Below are positions 33,751 to 43,983 of a stretch of 64,000 bases of DNA, one piece after another. Source of the DNA: Tachypleus tridentatus. Its lineage: Eukaryota > Arthropoda > Merostomata > Xiphosura > Limulidae. The position numbers and the translations under genes were made by a program. The number at the start of each line of letters is the position of its first letter. The first letter of the stretch is position 1. The stretch covers positions 19,833,396 to 19,897,395 of the forward strand of contig NC_134833.1 in the NCBI RefSeq assembly GCF_004210375.1, read 5' to 3'. The notes below the pieces were generated by a model, which had not been told where the DNA came from, made no database searches, and saw only the letters and a program-made list of their open reading frames with translations.

Positions 33751-34864
33751 ATCTGGAATACAGCCGTTAGAGATAAAGTTTGGAATTAGAAATATCCAGT
33801 TCACATAATTGGTACTTTAACTGTCTTGTAGAAGGACTCGTCCTTTGTAACTTTATTTCTTTTAAATAAATATTGTGTATTGTGATTGTACGTTGTGTTC
33901 GGTCTCTATTTATGACGAGCTTGACAGTTAGTAGACATAGAATTTCAATCAGAGTAAACATATTGTCGGATGTTCCGCTGTTAGAGGACTGTTTTTGTCT
34001 CCCTGAGTGATACCAGTCTTACCTGAAAAGTACCACACACGCACGCACAAAATTCAGAAATGTAACTACACTAAATCTGTCATACATACTGGCACCGTTG
34101 ACAAAATATTGGAAAATGGTTTTAGGCTAAACTGTTCAGATGTAAAATAAAACCATACACTTCTTGACTCACCTTGAAAACAGCAACTGTTAACTTAATT
34201 TTGATTGGCTCACAAACGAAATTACTGACACGTGATTGCCTCGTCTATACATTTTCTGCGTCTTTGTTGGCCAAGTTTCATTTAGCAAAACTTATTTAGT
34301 TAAATTAACTATGGAATGTGAGGTTAGAGTATAATTTGGGATGGGGAGTACATTCCCCCTCATTTGTAACAAGCTTGTCTTTCGTTCCTTTATATTCTGC
34401 ACCCACCGAATGATCTACTCATTTATGGGTTATAGTTCAAAGGATAAACAACATCTGAACTACACATACGACGATAATCACGTAAAGCGCACAATTATTG
34501 GATTTTACGGTAGGAAAGGAAAACCTTATTTTCGCGAGACCTTGACATGGATCGTTTCAACGTTTTAGCGGCAGGTTCAAACTATCCACAGAATGTAACT
34601 CATCACAGGGTAAACGACATTCTTTGTCCGTAACTAATATTAAAGTGCTAACTTACATCACGTTCGTGACTAGAATTCGCTTTTTATTTTACTAAAATGT
34701 TTTTTCTGCTCAAAAACAAAAGATTGGCGGACAGTTTGAACTTTATTAAAGTTTTGAAAGTACGTCGTAATGCGTTCTTACTACAGTACTCGAAATAATC
34801 ATTGGCTCAGGGCTGATAATAGTTTTTAGTGTACGTGCTCTAATACAGATTATGTTACCACTTA
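33751..34864. other. AT-rich intergenic DNA, nothing recognised
   Basis: The open frame at 34341-34568 (+) has no recognisable domain; no repeats were identified. Confidence 0.5.
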
Positions 34865-35147
34865 GGCCTGGCATGGCTTAGCGCGTTAAGGCGTGCGCTT
34901 CGTAATCTGAGGGTCGCGGGTTCGCGCCCAAGTCGCGCCAAACATGCTCGCCCTCCCAGCCGTGGGGGCGTTATAATGTGACGGTCAATCCCACTTTTCG
35001 TTCGTAAAAGAGTAGCCCAAGAGTTGGCGGTGAGTGGTGATCACTAGCTGCCTTCCCTCTAGTCTGACACTGCTAAATTAGGGACGGCTAGCACAAATAG
35101 CCCTCGTGTAGCTTTGTGCGAAATTCCAAAACAAACAAACAAACAAA
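34865..35147 (+). repeat. Full-length SINE-A, 'CGCGTT' subfamily
   Basis: GGCCTGGCATGGCTTAGCGC, GTTAAGGCGTGCGCTTCGTA, GGTTCGCGCCCAAGTCGCGC. These head and B-box variants are shared with the copy at 17577. The flanks GTTACCACT and GTTCCCACT may be the target duplication. Confidence 0.9.
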
Positions 35148-35367
35148 TGTTCCCACTCACAGAACGACGGTTGCTTATTTTTACGTGTGAAACATTCCAA
35201 ATATTATTTAATAATGTTTGTTTTGTGTGTTTTTTTTGCAATTCACAAAATCACACGTTCATCCTCTAAATGCTAATATTTACTATTAGCTCAGTAGTAG
35301 GGTGAACAACACAGAATTATTAATAATGAGTAACAGACAAGCTGCTTGTAAAAAAAAAAAGTAATTT

Positions 35368-35639
35368 GATTTGTTTTGAATTTCGCGCAAAGCTACACGA
35401 GGGCTATCCGCACTAGCCATCCTTAATTTAGCAGTGTAAGACTACAAGGAAGGCAGTTAGTCATTACCACCCACTATCAACTCTTGGGTTACTCTTTTTA
35501 CCAACGAATAGTGGGATGGACCATTACATTGTAACGCTCCCACGGCTGAAAGGGCGAGCATGTTTGGTGCGACTGGGAATCGAACCCGCGACCCTCTGAT
35601 TACGACTTGAACGCCTTAACCATCTGGCCATGCCGGGCC
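35368..35639 (-). repeat. Full-length SINE-A with target duplication
   Basis: Minus-strand copy from TTTGAATTTCGCGCAAAGCT to GGCCATGCCGGGCC, flanked by AAAAAGTAATTT on both sides (35356-35367 and 35640-35651). Confidence 0.92.
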
Positions 35640-35718
35640 AAAAAGTAATTTATCATCGAAACTTTGGCTTAAAAAAAATTTTTAATCTATCAAAACATGT
35701 TTCATTACATTTTATGTC

Positions 35719-35986
35719 TGACCCGACAGGTTAGGGCGCTCGATTCGTAACCTGAGGATATCCAGTTCGAGTTCCTGTTGCACCAGATGCGCTCACCCTT
35801 TCAGCTGTGAGAACGTTACAATATTAAAGTCAACCCCACTATTCGTTGGTAAAATAGTAGCTCAAGAGTTGGCGGGGGTAGATGGTGATTAGCTGCCCTC
35901 CCTCTTGTCTATCACTGATAAATTAGAGATGGCTAACGCAGATAGCTCTCGTGTAACTTTGCGCAAAATTGAAAAACAAACAAACA
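35719..35986 (+). repeat. SINE-A copy with deleted head
   Basis: The A-box half is shortened (GACCCGACAGGTTAGGGCGC), then CGATTCGTAACCTGAGG, a CAGTTCGAGTTCCTG B box, the full body and an AAAC tail. Confidence 0.85.
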
Positions 35987-36740
35987 TCTTTCCACGCTAG
36001 ACAAAACCTTTATTTCTCATGAATAAAATAAATACACCTCACTTGAGTTTTTACAGTTTCGAATAAAGAAATAGTTATTTATTTGGCAAATTCTTGCAAC
36101 AATGAAAAATGGATTTTCAGATCTGTATGAACAAGGAAATGACAAAAGACAGCGCGCGAGTTTAACAGTATCCGGTTTTAACTTACGTTTAAGCATCTTT
36201 AGTATGTTTTCAATCAATCATGTGATAGGCCTTATCTTTGGTACATCAGACGCTGTTGTATTAGAGAACTTGAAAAGCTTATAGCGAAAAATAATAACGA
36301 AACAAAAAAAGTAAAAAGTGAGAGACAACAATATTTCTTTAAGCCATCCTTACTAAATCCTATTAAATGTTGCCACTGAAAGTGACGTACTAAACTGTAC
36401 CTGAACATAATCTTGCCAACAAATATGACGTAATTAGTGAGTCGTCACTATTTAAGGTTTGGCATCCAAATTCATGCTATCAGTCATGACGTTAGAAGCT
36501 ATTGATAACAAATTAGCTTTTAGGAAACAACCAGATGTTCTTTTGTCACGGAATCGTGACTTTATTTAGCTTCATATTTAACATTATGATATTTTACACT
36601 GATATTTTATCACGTTTAATAAACGTTCTCAGAAATATAACCTTGAATAGTTAAGTACTTGTATTACGCCATAAATTTCATTTCTCTTCTAATTTAAGAA
36701 AAATTCTTACGCTTAAGTTAGCAGTCTTTACGAATCCATG
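35987..36740. other. AT-rich intergenic DNA, nothing recognised
   Basis: No exon or repeat was recognised; overlapping short frames on both strands near 36017-36284 look like chance. Confidence 0.5.
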
Positions 36741-37006
36741 GGCCCAACATGGCCAGGTGGATTAAGGCGTTTGACTCGTAATCTGAGGGTCGCGGGTTCG
36801 AATCCCCATCGCACCAAACACGCTTGTACTTTCAACCGTGGGGGCATCATAATGTGACGGTCAATCCCACTATTCGTTGGTAAAAGAGTAGCCCAAGAGT
36901 TGGCGGTGGGTGGTGATTAGTTGCTGCATACCCTCTAGTCTTACACTGCTAAATTAGGGACGGCTAGCGCAGATAGCCCTCGTGTAGGTTTGTGCAAAAC
37001 AAACAA
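36741..37006 (+). repeat. Full-length SINE-A
   Basis: GGCCCAACATGGCCAGGTGG, CTCGTAATCTGAGGGTCGCG, GGTTCGAATCCCCATCGCAC, full body, short tail AAAACAAACAAG. Confidence 0.92.
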
Positions 37007-38089
37007 GTATCGGGATAATAAACGCTAGCTAAACGTATCTATATGAACTATAAGGACATACGCAAGAAGTGGAAACTTATCTCTCTATATTCGTGAATAA
37101 CTGAATTTGTTCTGCGTATTCCTTTTAGAACGCGGTGTGTTATCATACACAAAAATAATATTCATACATTTTAGTAAATGTAGAAGGAAACGTACGGTGT
37201 AAATTTGCTGTAAACATTGAACAAAAGTAACTTATTGTTTTCAGTAAAATTATAATTTAAATGTCAAAGGTAATGCATATTATAAACGTATTGAACAAAA
37301 ATTGGCATACTTATTTGTTTCCAATAAAATTATAATCTCACATTAAGTTGGTCCAGTTGGGAAATCTGAGTACAAGATCAATAACCATTGAAATTTGAAC
37401 ATATATTGTATGTTTGTCTGAAATTAAGCTCAAAGCTACACAAATGGTTATCTGTATTCTGGCCAGCACGGGTTTCAAAAACAGGTTCTTATCGTTATAA
37501 GTCCATAGACATACCGCTATGCCACTTGGGGAGGTTCAACATTAAAGAGTTGCACAATCAGCAGTGTTTTTAAACGTTAGGTAATTTGCAACGCATAAAA
37601 AAAAACACGATTTTATCTTACTCTTAAAAATAGCTGTACATTTATTTAAAGTAGCCTAGCTGTGGTCGGTTCTTTATAGTCTGAACTCAAAATAAATTTG
37701 TGTTTATTCTATCAAAAACCTGAACCACATATTCTAACATAATGCAGTATTTGCCATAGGAACCATGAGAGAATTCGGAACCTTTTCCATTTCTGTCTCA
37801 TTGATTCCAGCCACATAAGGTTTATACTTACATACGATATTAAATGTTTATGATTATTACAAACAGTATGTATTCTGCGCACATACGTTCCGTAATTTTA
37901 TTCGATATCAAAGCGTCACTGTTTAGAAGGAAATGTGTCGTAATTAACATAAGAACGTTGTAAATAAATTCACGAGCACTTCATTGGCAGTCGTCAAGTT
38001 GATCTAGGTCAAACAATAGATTTTCATAACCTTGGTATCATACAGAAGAAAACTGTTCGTTCATTTTTTTCTGCTCTAATCATGTAAGG
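37007..38089. other. AT-rich intergenic DNA with one SINE-B
   Basis: A minus-strand SINE-B lies at about 37407-37537 (GCTCAAAGCTACACAAATGG, CACGGGTTTCAAAAACAGGT, CCATAGACATACCGCTATGC). The remainder has no recognised feature. The 8-bp target copy ATGTAAGG of the next element is at 38082-38089. Confidence 0.6.
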
Positions 38090-40763
38090 TAGGGGTCACC
38101 AAACTACGGCCCGCGGGCAGGGTACGGTCCTCGAGGTCATTTTGTCCTGCCCGCCAGCAGCTAGCCGCTTGGAAATAAGAAGTGACATTTCATCAAATGT
38201 CCGACTGTCATAACAAAATAAATCACACCGATGGTCGCTTTAAGCTGACAAACACAAGACGTTATGATAAAAAGAAACAAAGATGTCACGCGCATTTTTA
38301 ACCAATAGGATAATTCTTCTTTCGTCCTTGCTGCCCGTTTATTCATATCGAGGCGCGTGTTTATGAAAGCATTAGGATTTCAAAAACAAGTACAGACTTA
38401 ACCCTCGTCATATCGACTCGTCTTGTAATTTCAGCTGCCTTGGGTTACCGCTTCAGCAAGCTCATTTCTCTTAGTAGTCGGGTTATGCGCTTTTCGTAAC
38501 TCGTTCTTAGGTAAGTGTCGTGGCAAACCTACGTTTCAATATATTTTGTTTGTGCGTTCTTGGACCAGTACAATACTTTTCTCACAGTGTTCTGTGTTTT
38601 TCATTTTCAGGTCCTGTTTTTTTTTTTCACACATCATTATGGCTGCTTTTAAAAATAAGAAAAGTGGACTCTGAGTCTCGTGCTTTCAATGCAGAATGGG
38701 GAGAAAAGCACTTCTTTGTGGAAACAAAAAAACCAGAAAGCTACTTGTGTGATATGCACCGAAAGTGTTGCCGTTTTGAAAGAGTACAATCTTCGGCGTC
38801 ACTATAAAACAAAACATCTATCAACATATTTGAAATTTTCAGGAAGGTTCGGTTCTGAGAAATTTGAATCCATGAAACGTGTTTTTGAATCTCAAAAGAA
38901 TCTCTTCACGAGAAAGTTTGCTGAAAATAAATCTGTCACTCGTACAAGTTACAAAATAGTTCATAGGATGGCAGAGCGAGGAAAACCTTTTACTGACGGC
39001 AACTTCATCAAAGAGTGTGTGATGGAAGCAGCAAATGAGCTGTGTCCTGAAAAAGACAATTTCTTTGAATGTATCAGCCTTTCAGCAACTTCAGTTGTAC
39101 GGAGAGCAGAAGAACTTGGAGAGAACATCGCATTACAGATACGCCAAAAAGCTAGAAACTTCCTATGGTACTCTCTAGCACTGGATGAGTCTACTGATCT
39201 CTCGAATACGTCACAACTTTTCGTGTTCATTCGTGGAGCTAATTTGGACTTTTAGATCACGGAAGAGTTTGCATCAGTTTGCAGCAAGCACGGAAGAACA
39301 ACTGGAGAAGACGTTTTCATGGAAGTGCATAAAACTTTGCAAGACTATAACCTTCAGTGGAATCAGCTTAGAGGTGTAACAGTTGATGGAGGAACGAAAA
39401 TGGCTGGAGTAAAGAATGGTCTGGTGGGGCTGATCAGGAAACAGTTGGAAGATCTTCAACTCTCAAGCACTCTGTTCATACACTGCATCATACATCAGAA
39501 AGCACTCTGTGGAAAAGACTTAGATATTTCTTGCGTACTGAAACCAGTCATTTCTGCAGTGAACTTCATTCGGGGTCATGCACTTGATCATCGCCAGTTC
39601 AAGGCGTTTCTTGAAGAAATTGATTCGGATTTCTGTAACTTGCCTTATCACATGGCAGAGAGGTGGCTCAGCTGCGGTAAAGTCTTGTCTCACTTTTATA
39701 AGCTGAGAAGAGAAATAAATATATTTTTTATCGAGAAATACAGAGCCGATCCACTTCTGTCGGATCCAACCTGGTTGTCAAAGTTGTCATTTTTGGTTGA
39801 CATCACATCCCACATGAATGAATTGAACTTAAAACTTCAGGGGAAGAATAACCTTGTCTGTGATCTCTATAGAATCATTAAAGGATTTCGGAGAAAGCTG
39901 TCATTGTTTGAAGCACATTTGGAAGGAGGAAACCTCTCTCATTTTCAGTGTTTCAATGGGTTTCATGCTGGAATCACAGAAGATGTCAACCTGGAGTTTC
40001 AGAAAAAAATTATTGGTGATTTAAATAAACATTTTTAGAGATATTTTCGGATCTCAACAGAATCGAAAATGACATTCTCCTTTTTCAGAATCCTTTTGAT
40101 TGTATCATTGATGACGTGCCAGTGGAACTTCAGCTGAAGATCATCGATTTGCAAGGAAATGACTTGTTGAAAGCAAAACACAGAGAGAAGCAACTTATTG
40201 AATTTTACAGCTGGATGCCTGAAGATGATTTTCCAAAGCTGAATCAGTTCGCATCTGGTATGGCATCAGTATTCGGAACAACTTATGTCTGTGAACAAGC
40301 ATTTTCAAAAATGAAGTATGTGAAGTCGGTACTTCGATCAAGGTTGACTGATGAACATTTGAAAGCAATTCTAATGATTGGATGCAGAAATTCAAAACTA
40401 AACATTGAAGATATTTTGAAAGCCAAACGCCAGTTTAATAAATCTTACTAACATTTTTGCGGCTCAGTGAAATTCAAATATGTACTCACTATATGCGATG
40501 TGATAATTGTTTTTGCTAATGTCACCTTCTTTGATAACCTTTTGGTAAATAAAAATGTTGGTTGTATTTCTGTTTGTTTTTATTATATGTATGTATTGCA
40601 TGCTACTCCCACATGGCTAATGTAGCATCCTAAACTTAGTGTTAAGTCTTTTACAGAGAGCTTTCGTTCTAACTTATGAGTATTGAACATAATGATAATG
40701 TGGCCCGTGCTTCTCATTCCCCAAGTAATCTGGCCCCCTGTGAAAAAAGTCTGGTGACCCCTG
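38090..40763 (+). mobile_element. hAT transposon, Buster-like, complete with target duplication
   Basis: A 2674-bp element. The ends are imperfect inverted repeats: TAGGGGTCACCAAACT at 38090-38105 and AGTCTGGTGACCCCTG at 40748-40763. They are flanked by the 8-bp direct repeats ATGTAAGG (38082-38089) and ATGCAAGG (40764-40771). hAT elements make 8-bp duplications. The Buster branch prefers nnnTAnnn, which the left copy fits; the right copy differs at position 4. The interior has one transposase frame set on the + strand with a few lesions. The first base of the left end (T, not the expected C) is itself a likely point change. Confidence 0.9.
38639..40451 (+). pseudogene. hAT transposase pseudogene (BED zinc finger, GTF2IRD2/ZBED-like)
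   Basis: The frames together describe a BED-finger hAT transposase of the kind domesticated in vertebrate GTF2IRD2 and ZBED proteins. A likely start is the ATG at 38639. RKVDSESRAFNAEWGEKHFF is read in one frame. After an indel in the A-run near 38730 the zinc finger follows (CVICTESVAVLKEYNLRRHY, then KTKH). Next come the catalytic-domain words LALDESTDLSNTSQLFVFIR, VTVDGGTKMAG and the CxxH-type HCIIHQKALC. The C-terminal hAT dimerisation region is YVCEQAFSKMKYVKSVLRSR. Lesions: a frame change in the A-run near 38650, the indel near 38730, an in-frame TAG at 39253-39255, and a frameshift at the T-run near 40033. Apart from these the reading is continuous, so the element died fairly recently. 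Confidence 0.93.
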
Positions 40764-41640
40764 ATGCAAGGTGTAACTGAAGCACAACCATTGTTAATAA
40801 ATAATATCATTAAAGTTCATGTTTATTTGGTTTATTTTACAATCTCGGACACCAGCGCATGTCGTACGTCGATTAAGTGAATTCGGAATGATTAATTCAA
40901 TGTGTTGCTATGGCACCATAGTTTACCTTTGACCTGAAATGTTTTCCAGTTCATCTATTGATTGAAAATGGACCACGTGATGCCAATTATCTTCCCATGG
41001 TATATTAGTTTGGTCCATTTTTCGATCAGATCTGTGTTTCAATTCATCAACACGATTTGAGAATGAATCACTTGAACTAACCATCCTTTATTTGACCAAT
41101 ACACGTGTTTTTCACACCACTGAAAGGTGACCAATTTATATTGATGAGTTAGAGTAACGCATAGCCTTTACCATTTGGCATGGTCTGCCTTTTACGTCCT
41201 TTAGAGGAATACCGGTAAGTCTACGGCCTCATAACTCTAAAATTAGTGGTTCAATTTCTTGCGATAGACACAGCAGATAACCCACTGTAGCTTTCCTCTG
41301 AAAATCTCATCTGCTGTCTGTTATCTTCTCTGTGTTATTGATTAAACTAGAAAGTTGAGGTTATGTTGAGTTCCTGTTTTTAACAAGTGACCATTTTGTA
41401 GGGTTGTCTACATGGTTCTACCCTGTGGAGGTCTCCGGCCAGTTGTATTGGACGAGACTAGCCACACGTTGTGAAGTAGCCACTCTGCTACGACACATTG
41501 TGTCTTAGTAGTAAATAGCTCTAGATAAATAATAAAATTATCTTATGTCTTCTCCGGGGTTCTGACATATTTCACTTTAAATATGGGTGTCTTTACTCAA
41601 TATACGAATTTTAAAAGTTATGTTATGTTACTTTAACTTT
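40764..41640. other. Intergenic DNA with a hairpin and a SINE-C
   Basis: An imperfect inverted repeat lies at 40960-41027: arms GATTGAAAATGGACCA and TGGTCCATTTTTCGATC around a ~35-bp loop. A SINE-C-like copy lies at about 41196-41310 (TTAGAGGAATACCGGTAAGT, GGTTCAATTTCTTGCGATAG, CAGCAGATAACCC). No exon was recognised. Confidence 0.5.
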
Positions 41641-41920
41641 GGTCCGGCATGGCCAGGTGGTTAGGGCGCTCAACTCGTAATATGAGAGTCGCGGATTCGA
41701 ATTCCCGTTGCACCAAACATGCTCGCCTTATCAGCTGTATGGGCGTTATAATGTGACAATCAGTCCCACCATTCGTTGCTAAAAGAGTAGCTCAAGAGTT
41801 GGCGGTGGGTAGTGATGACTAGCTGCCTTCCCTCTAGTCTTACACTGCTAAGTTAGGGACGGCTAGCACAGATATCCCTCGAGTAGCTTTGTGCGAAATT
41901 CAAAAACAAACAAACAAACA
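41641..41920 (+). repeat. Full-length SINE-A
   Basis: GGTCCGGCATGGCCAGGTGG, GGATTCGAATTCCCGTTGCA, full body, tail CAAAAACAAACAAACAAACA. Confidence 0.93.
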
Positions 41921-43320
41921 TTAGGAGATAGATAGCAAACGAACGTCACACACAACCAACACATTGTAATGTTTCTACGTCTGAAAGAGCAAGCTTTTTG
42001 GATGACAAGATTCGACATTTAAATGGCTTATCAATGTACCTGTACATATATATATATATATATTATGCAACAATTTATTTTCAACTTTAAAACTGTTTTG
42101 AATTATTTTCTTTCAAACTGACCCTATACCTGAAAATTTTGACGTCACAGGTTTTTGCAAGGAACTGATTGAATGAATCTCCATACAAGATTGGCAGAGT
42201 GACTCAGGGTGGCCCTCGGAAATCGATTTTAAGTGAAATAAGTAACTAGGCAAAGTATTTTGGAAAGCATCCATCTCAATTTTTACTTCGTAGAAAAGTG
42301 ACGTCAAATAGAAGAGTTAACTACGTGAGTGCTCAGTTGACTTGAATGACAAATTACTTACAACGTGCTAGTTCTCCATCGAATGAAGCACGTGCCATAC
42401 GAAGTTCGCTTACATTTGCTAGTATCGTATACAAAATAAGACATTACTTTTGACGTCACTATAATTTATATCTTACACAGTCACCTCTAGTGACCATGCA
42501 ATCATCTTTTTATTACCGTTTGTCTGGTTTATATGAAAATGTTTTGGAAAATAGGAAAAGAAACTGAAATCCTCTTCAAACTGATATATATAAACATATA
42601 AAGTAATAACAACTATTTTCTTCACAGTTTTCATCAAGACTACAGAAACAAGAGGAATATTCAATAGCCACGGCTTTATTTTTCTTCCAAATTGCTCAAC
42701 AGATGGAGCTGTGAACTAAAAGTTTCTACTTGAAAAATGTAGATTTTACTAACGAAATACTCTGTAAATGAAAGCCAACCTTAAACTTCTGTCTTAATTA
42801 AAGGTTCTTATTTAATTGGAAAGTTGTAGTTATTTATGAAGATACATCTTTTCTATGGTATTTCTACAGAGTTTTAATATTAAAACTAATAAATTTAATA
42901 TTAAACTCGTAACGTAATTAAATAGACTGAATTAATTATGTTATCTGGTTTATATACCGGTCAAACATTAGGGAGACTTTTAATTGAATATTTGAGTAGG
43001 TAACTCCGAAATCCTACAATTAAAATATCCAGAATTTCCTAATCAACGATAACTAGTGGAATTTACATGTTTCAAACAACTCTTGACTGAGTCTTTTGAT
43101 GTTAAATGATTTAGGTTTCTATTTGCTTTCACTATTAAAACTATAGCTTAGAAACGGCAACCTTTGTACTAATCGACATAAAATGGATAAATTACTATTG
43201 AAGGAAACTGAATAATCCATAACGTAATTTTATGAAATGAAGCGCAGTGAAGTAATTTATATAAATAGACGAAACATGAAATATTTATTGTTATACCCTC
43301 TACAAGTGAGGCTGTTGTGT
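41921..43320. other. AT-rich intergenic DNA with a TA microsatellite
   Basis: A (TA)n run lies at about 42047-42062. The stretch 41961-42000 (TGTAATGTTTCTACGTCTGAAAGAGC) may be a fragment of a SINE-A body. No exon was identified. Confidence 0.5.
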
Positions 43321-43574
43321 TTGTTTTTGAATTTCGCGCAAAGCTACACGAGGGCTATCTGCGCTAGCCCGTCTCTAATTTAGCAATGTAAGGCTAGAGG
43401 GAAGGCAGCTAGTCATCACCACCCACCACCAACTCTTGGGCTACTCTTTTACCAACGAATAGTGGGATTGACCGAAACACTATAACGCCCCACGTCTGAA
43501 AAGGCGAGCATGTTTGGTGTGGTGGCGATTCGAACCTGCGACCCTTCGATTTCGAATCGAGCGCCTTAACCACC
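43321..43574 (-). repeat. SINE-A, head truncated
   Basis: Minus-strand body from TTTTTGAATTTCGCGCAAAG to TCGAGCGCCTTAACCACC. The outermost head (TGGCCATGCCGGGCC) is missing. Confidence 0.88.
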
Positions 43575-43783
43575 GTTAGTTATTCCTCAACTATCACAAT
43601 ATTACTGTTGCCTTTGTTGTTGTTGTTATCTCATCATCAGAAGTATGTTTAAAATAAACCTAATGCATTTCACGAAACTCGTACTATTCCTTAATAATCA
43701 AAGTTATTTAATTAATTTAAACTAATGAACGATCAAGATAATTATATTTCGGTTAGCTGTTTTTTTCTATCTCTCTCGAAAAA

Positions 43784-43983
43784 GGCCCGGCATGGCCAGG
43801 TGGTCGCGGGTTTAAATCCTCCGTCGCACCAAATATACTCGCCCTTTCAGCCGTGGGGACGTTATAATGTTGCACTCAATCCCACTATTCGTTGGTTAAA
43901 AAAAGTAGCCCAAGAGTTGGTGGTGGGTGGTGATAACTAGCTGTTTTCCCCTCTAATCTTACACTGCTAAATCAGAGACGGGT
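43784..43983 (+). repeat. SINE-A with deletions in head and 3' body
   Basis: GGCCCGGCATGGCCAGGTGG jumps directly to TCGCGGGTTTAAATCC, skipping the anticodon arm. The body stops after CACTGCTAAATCAGAGACGG. Confidence 0.85.
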
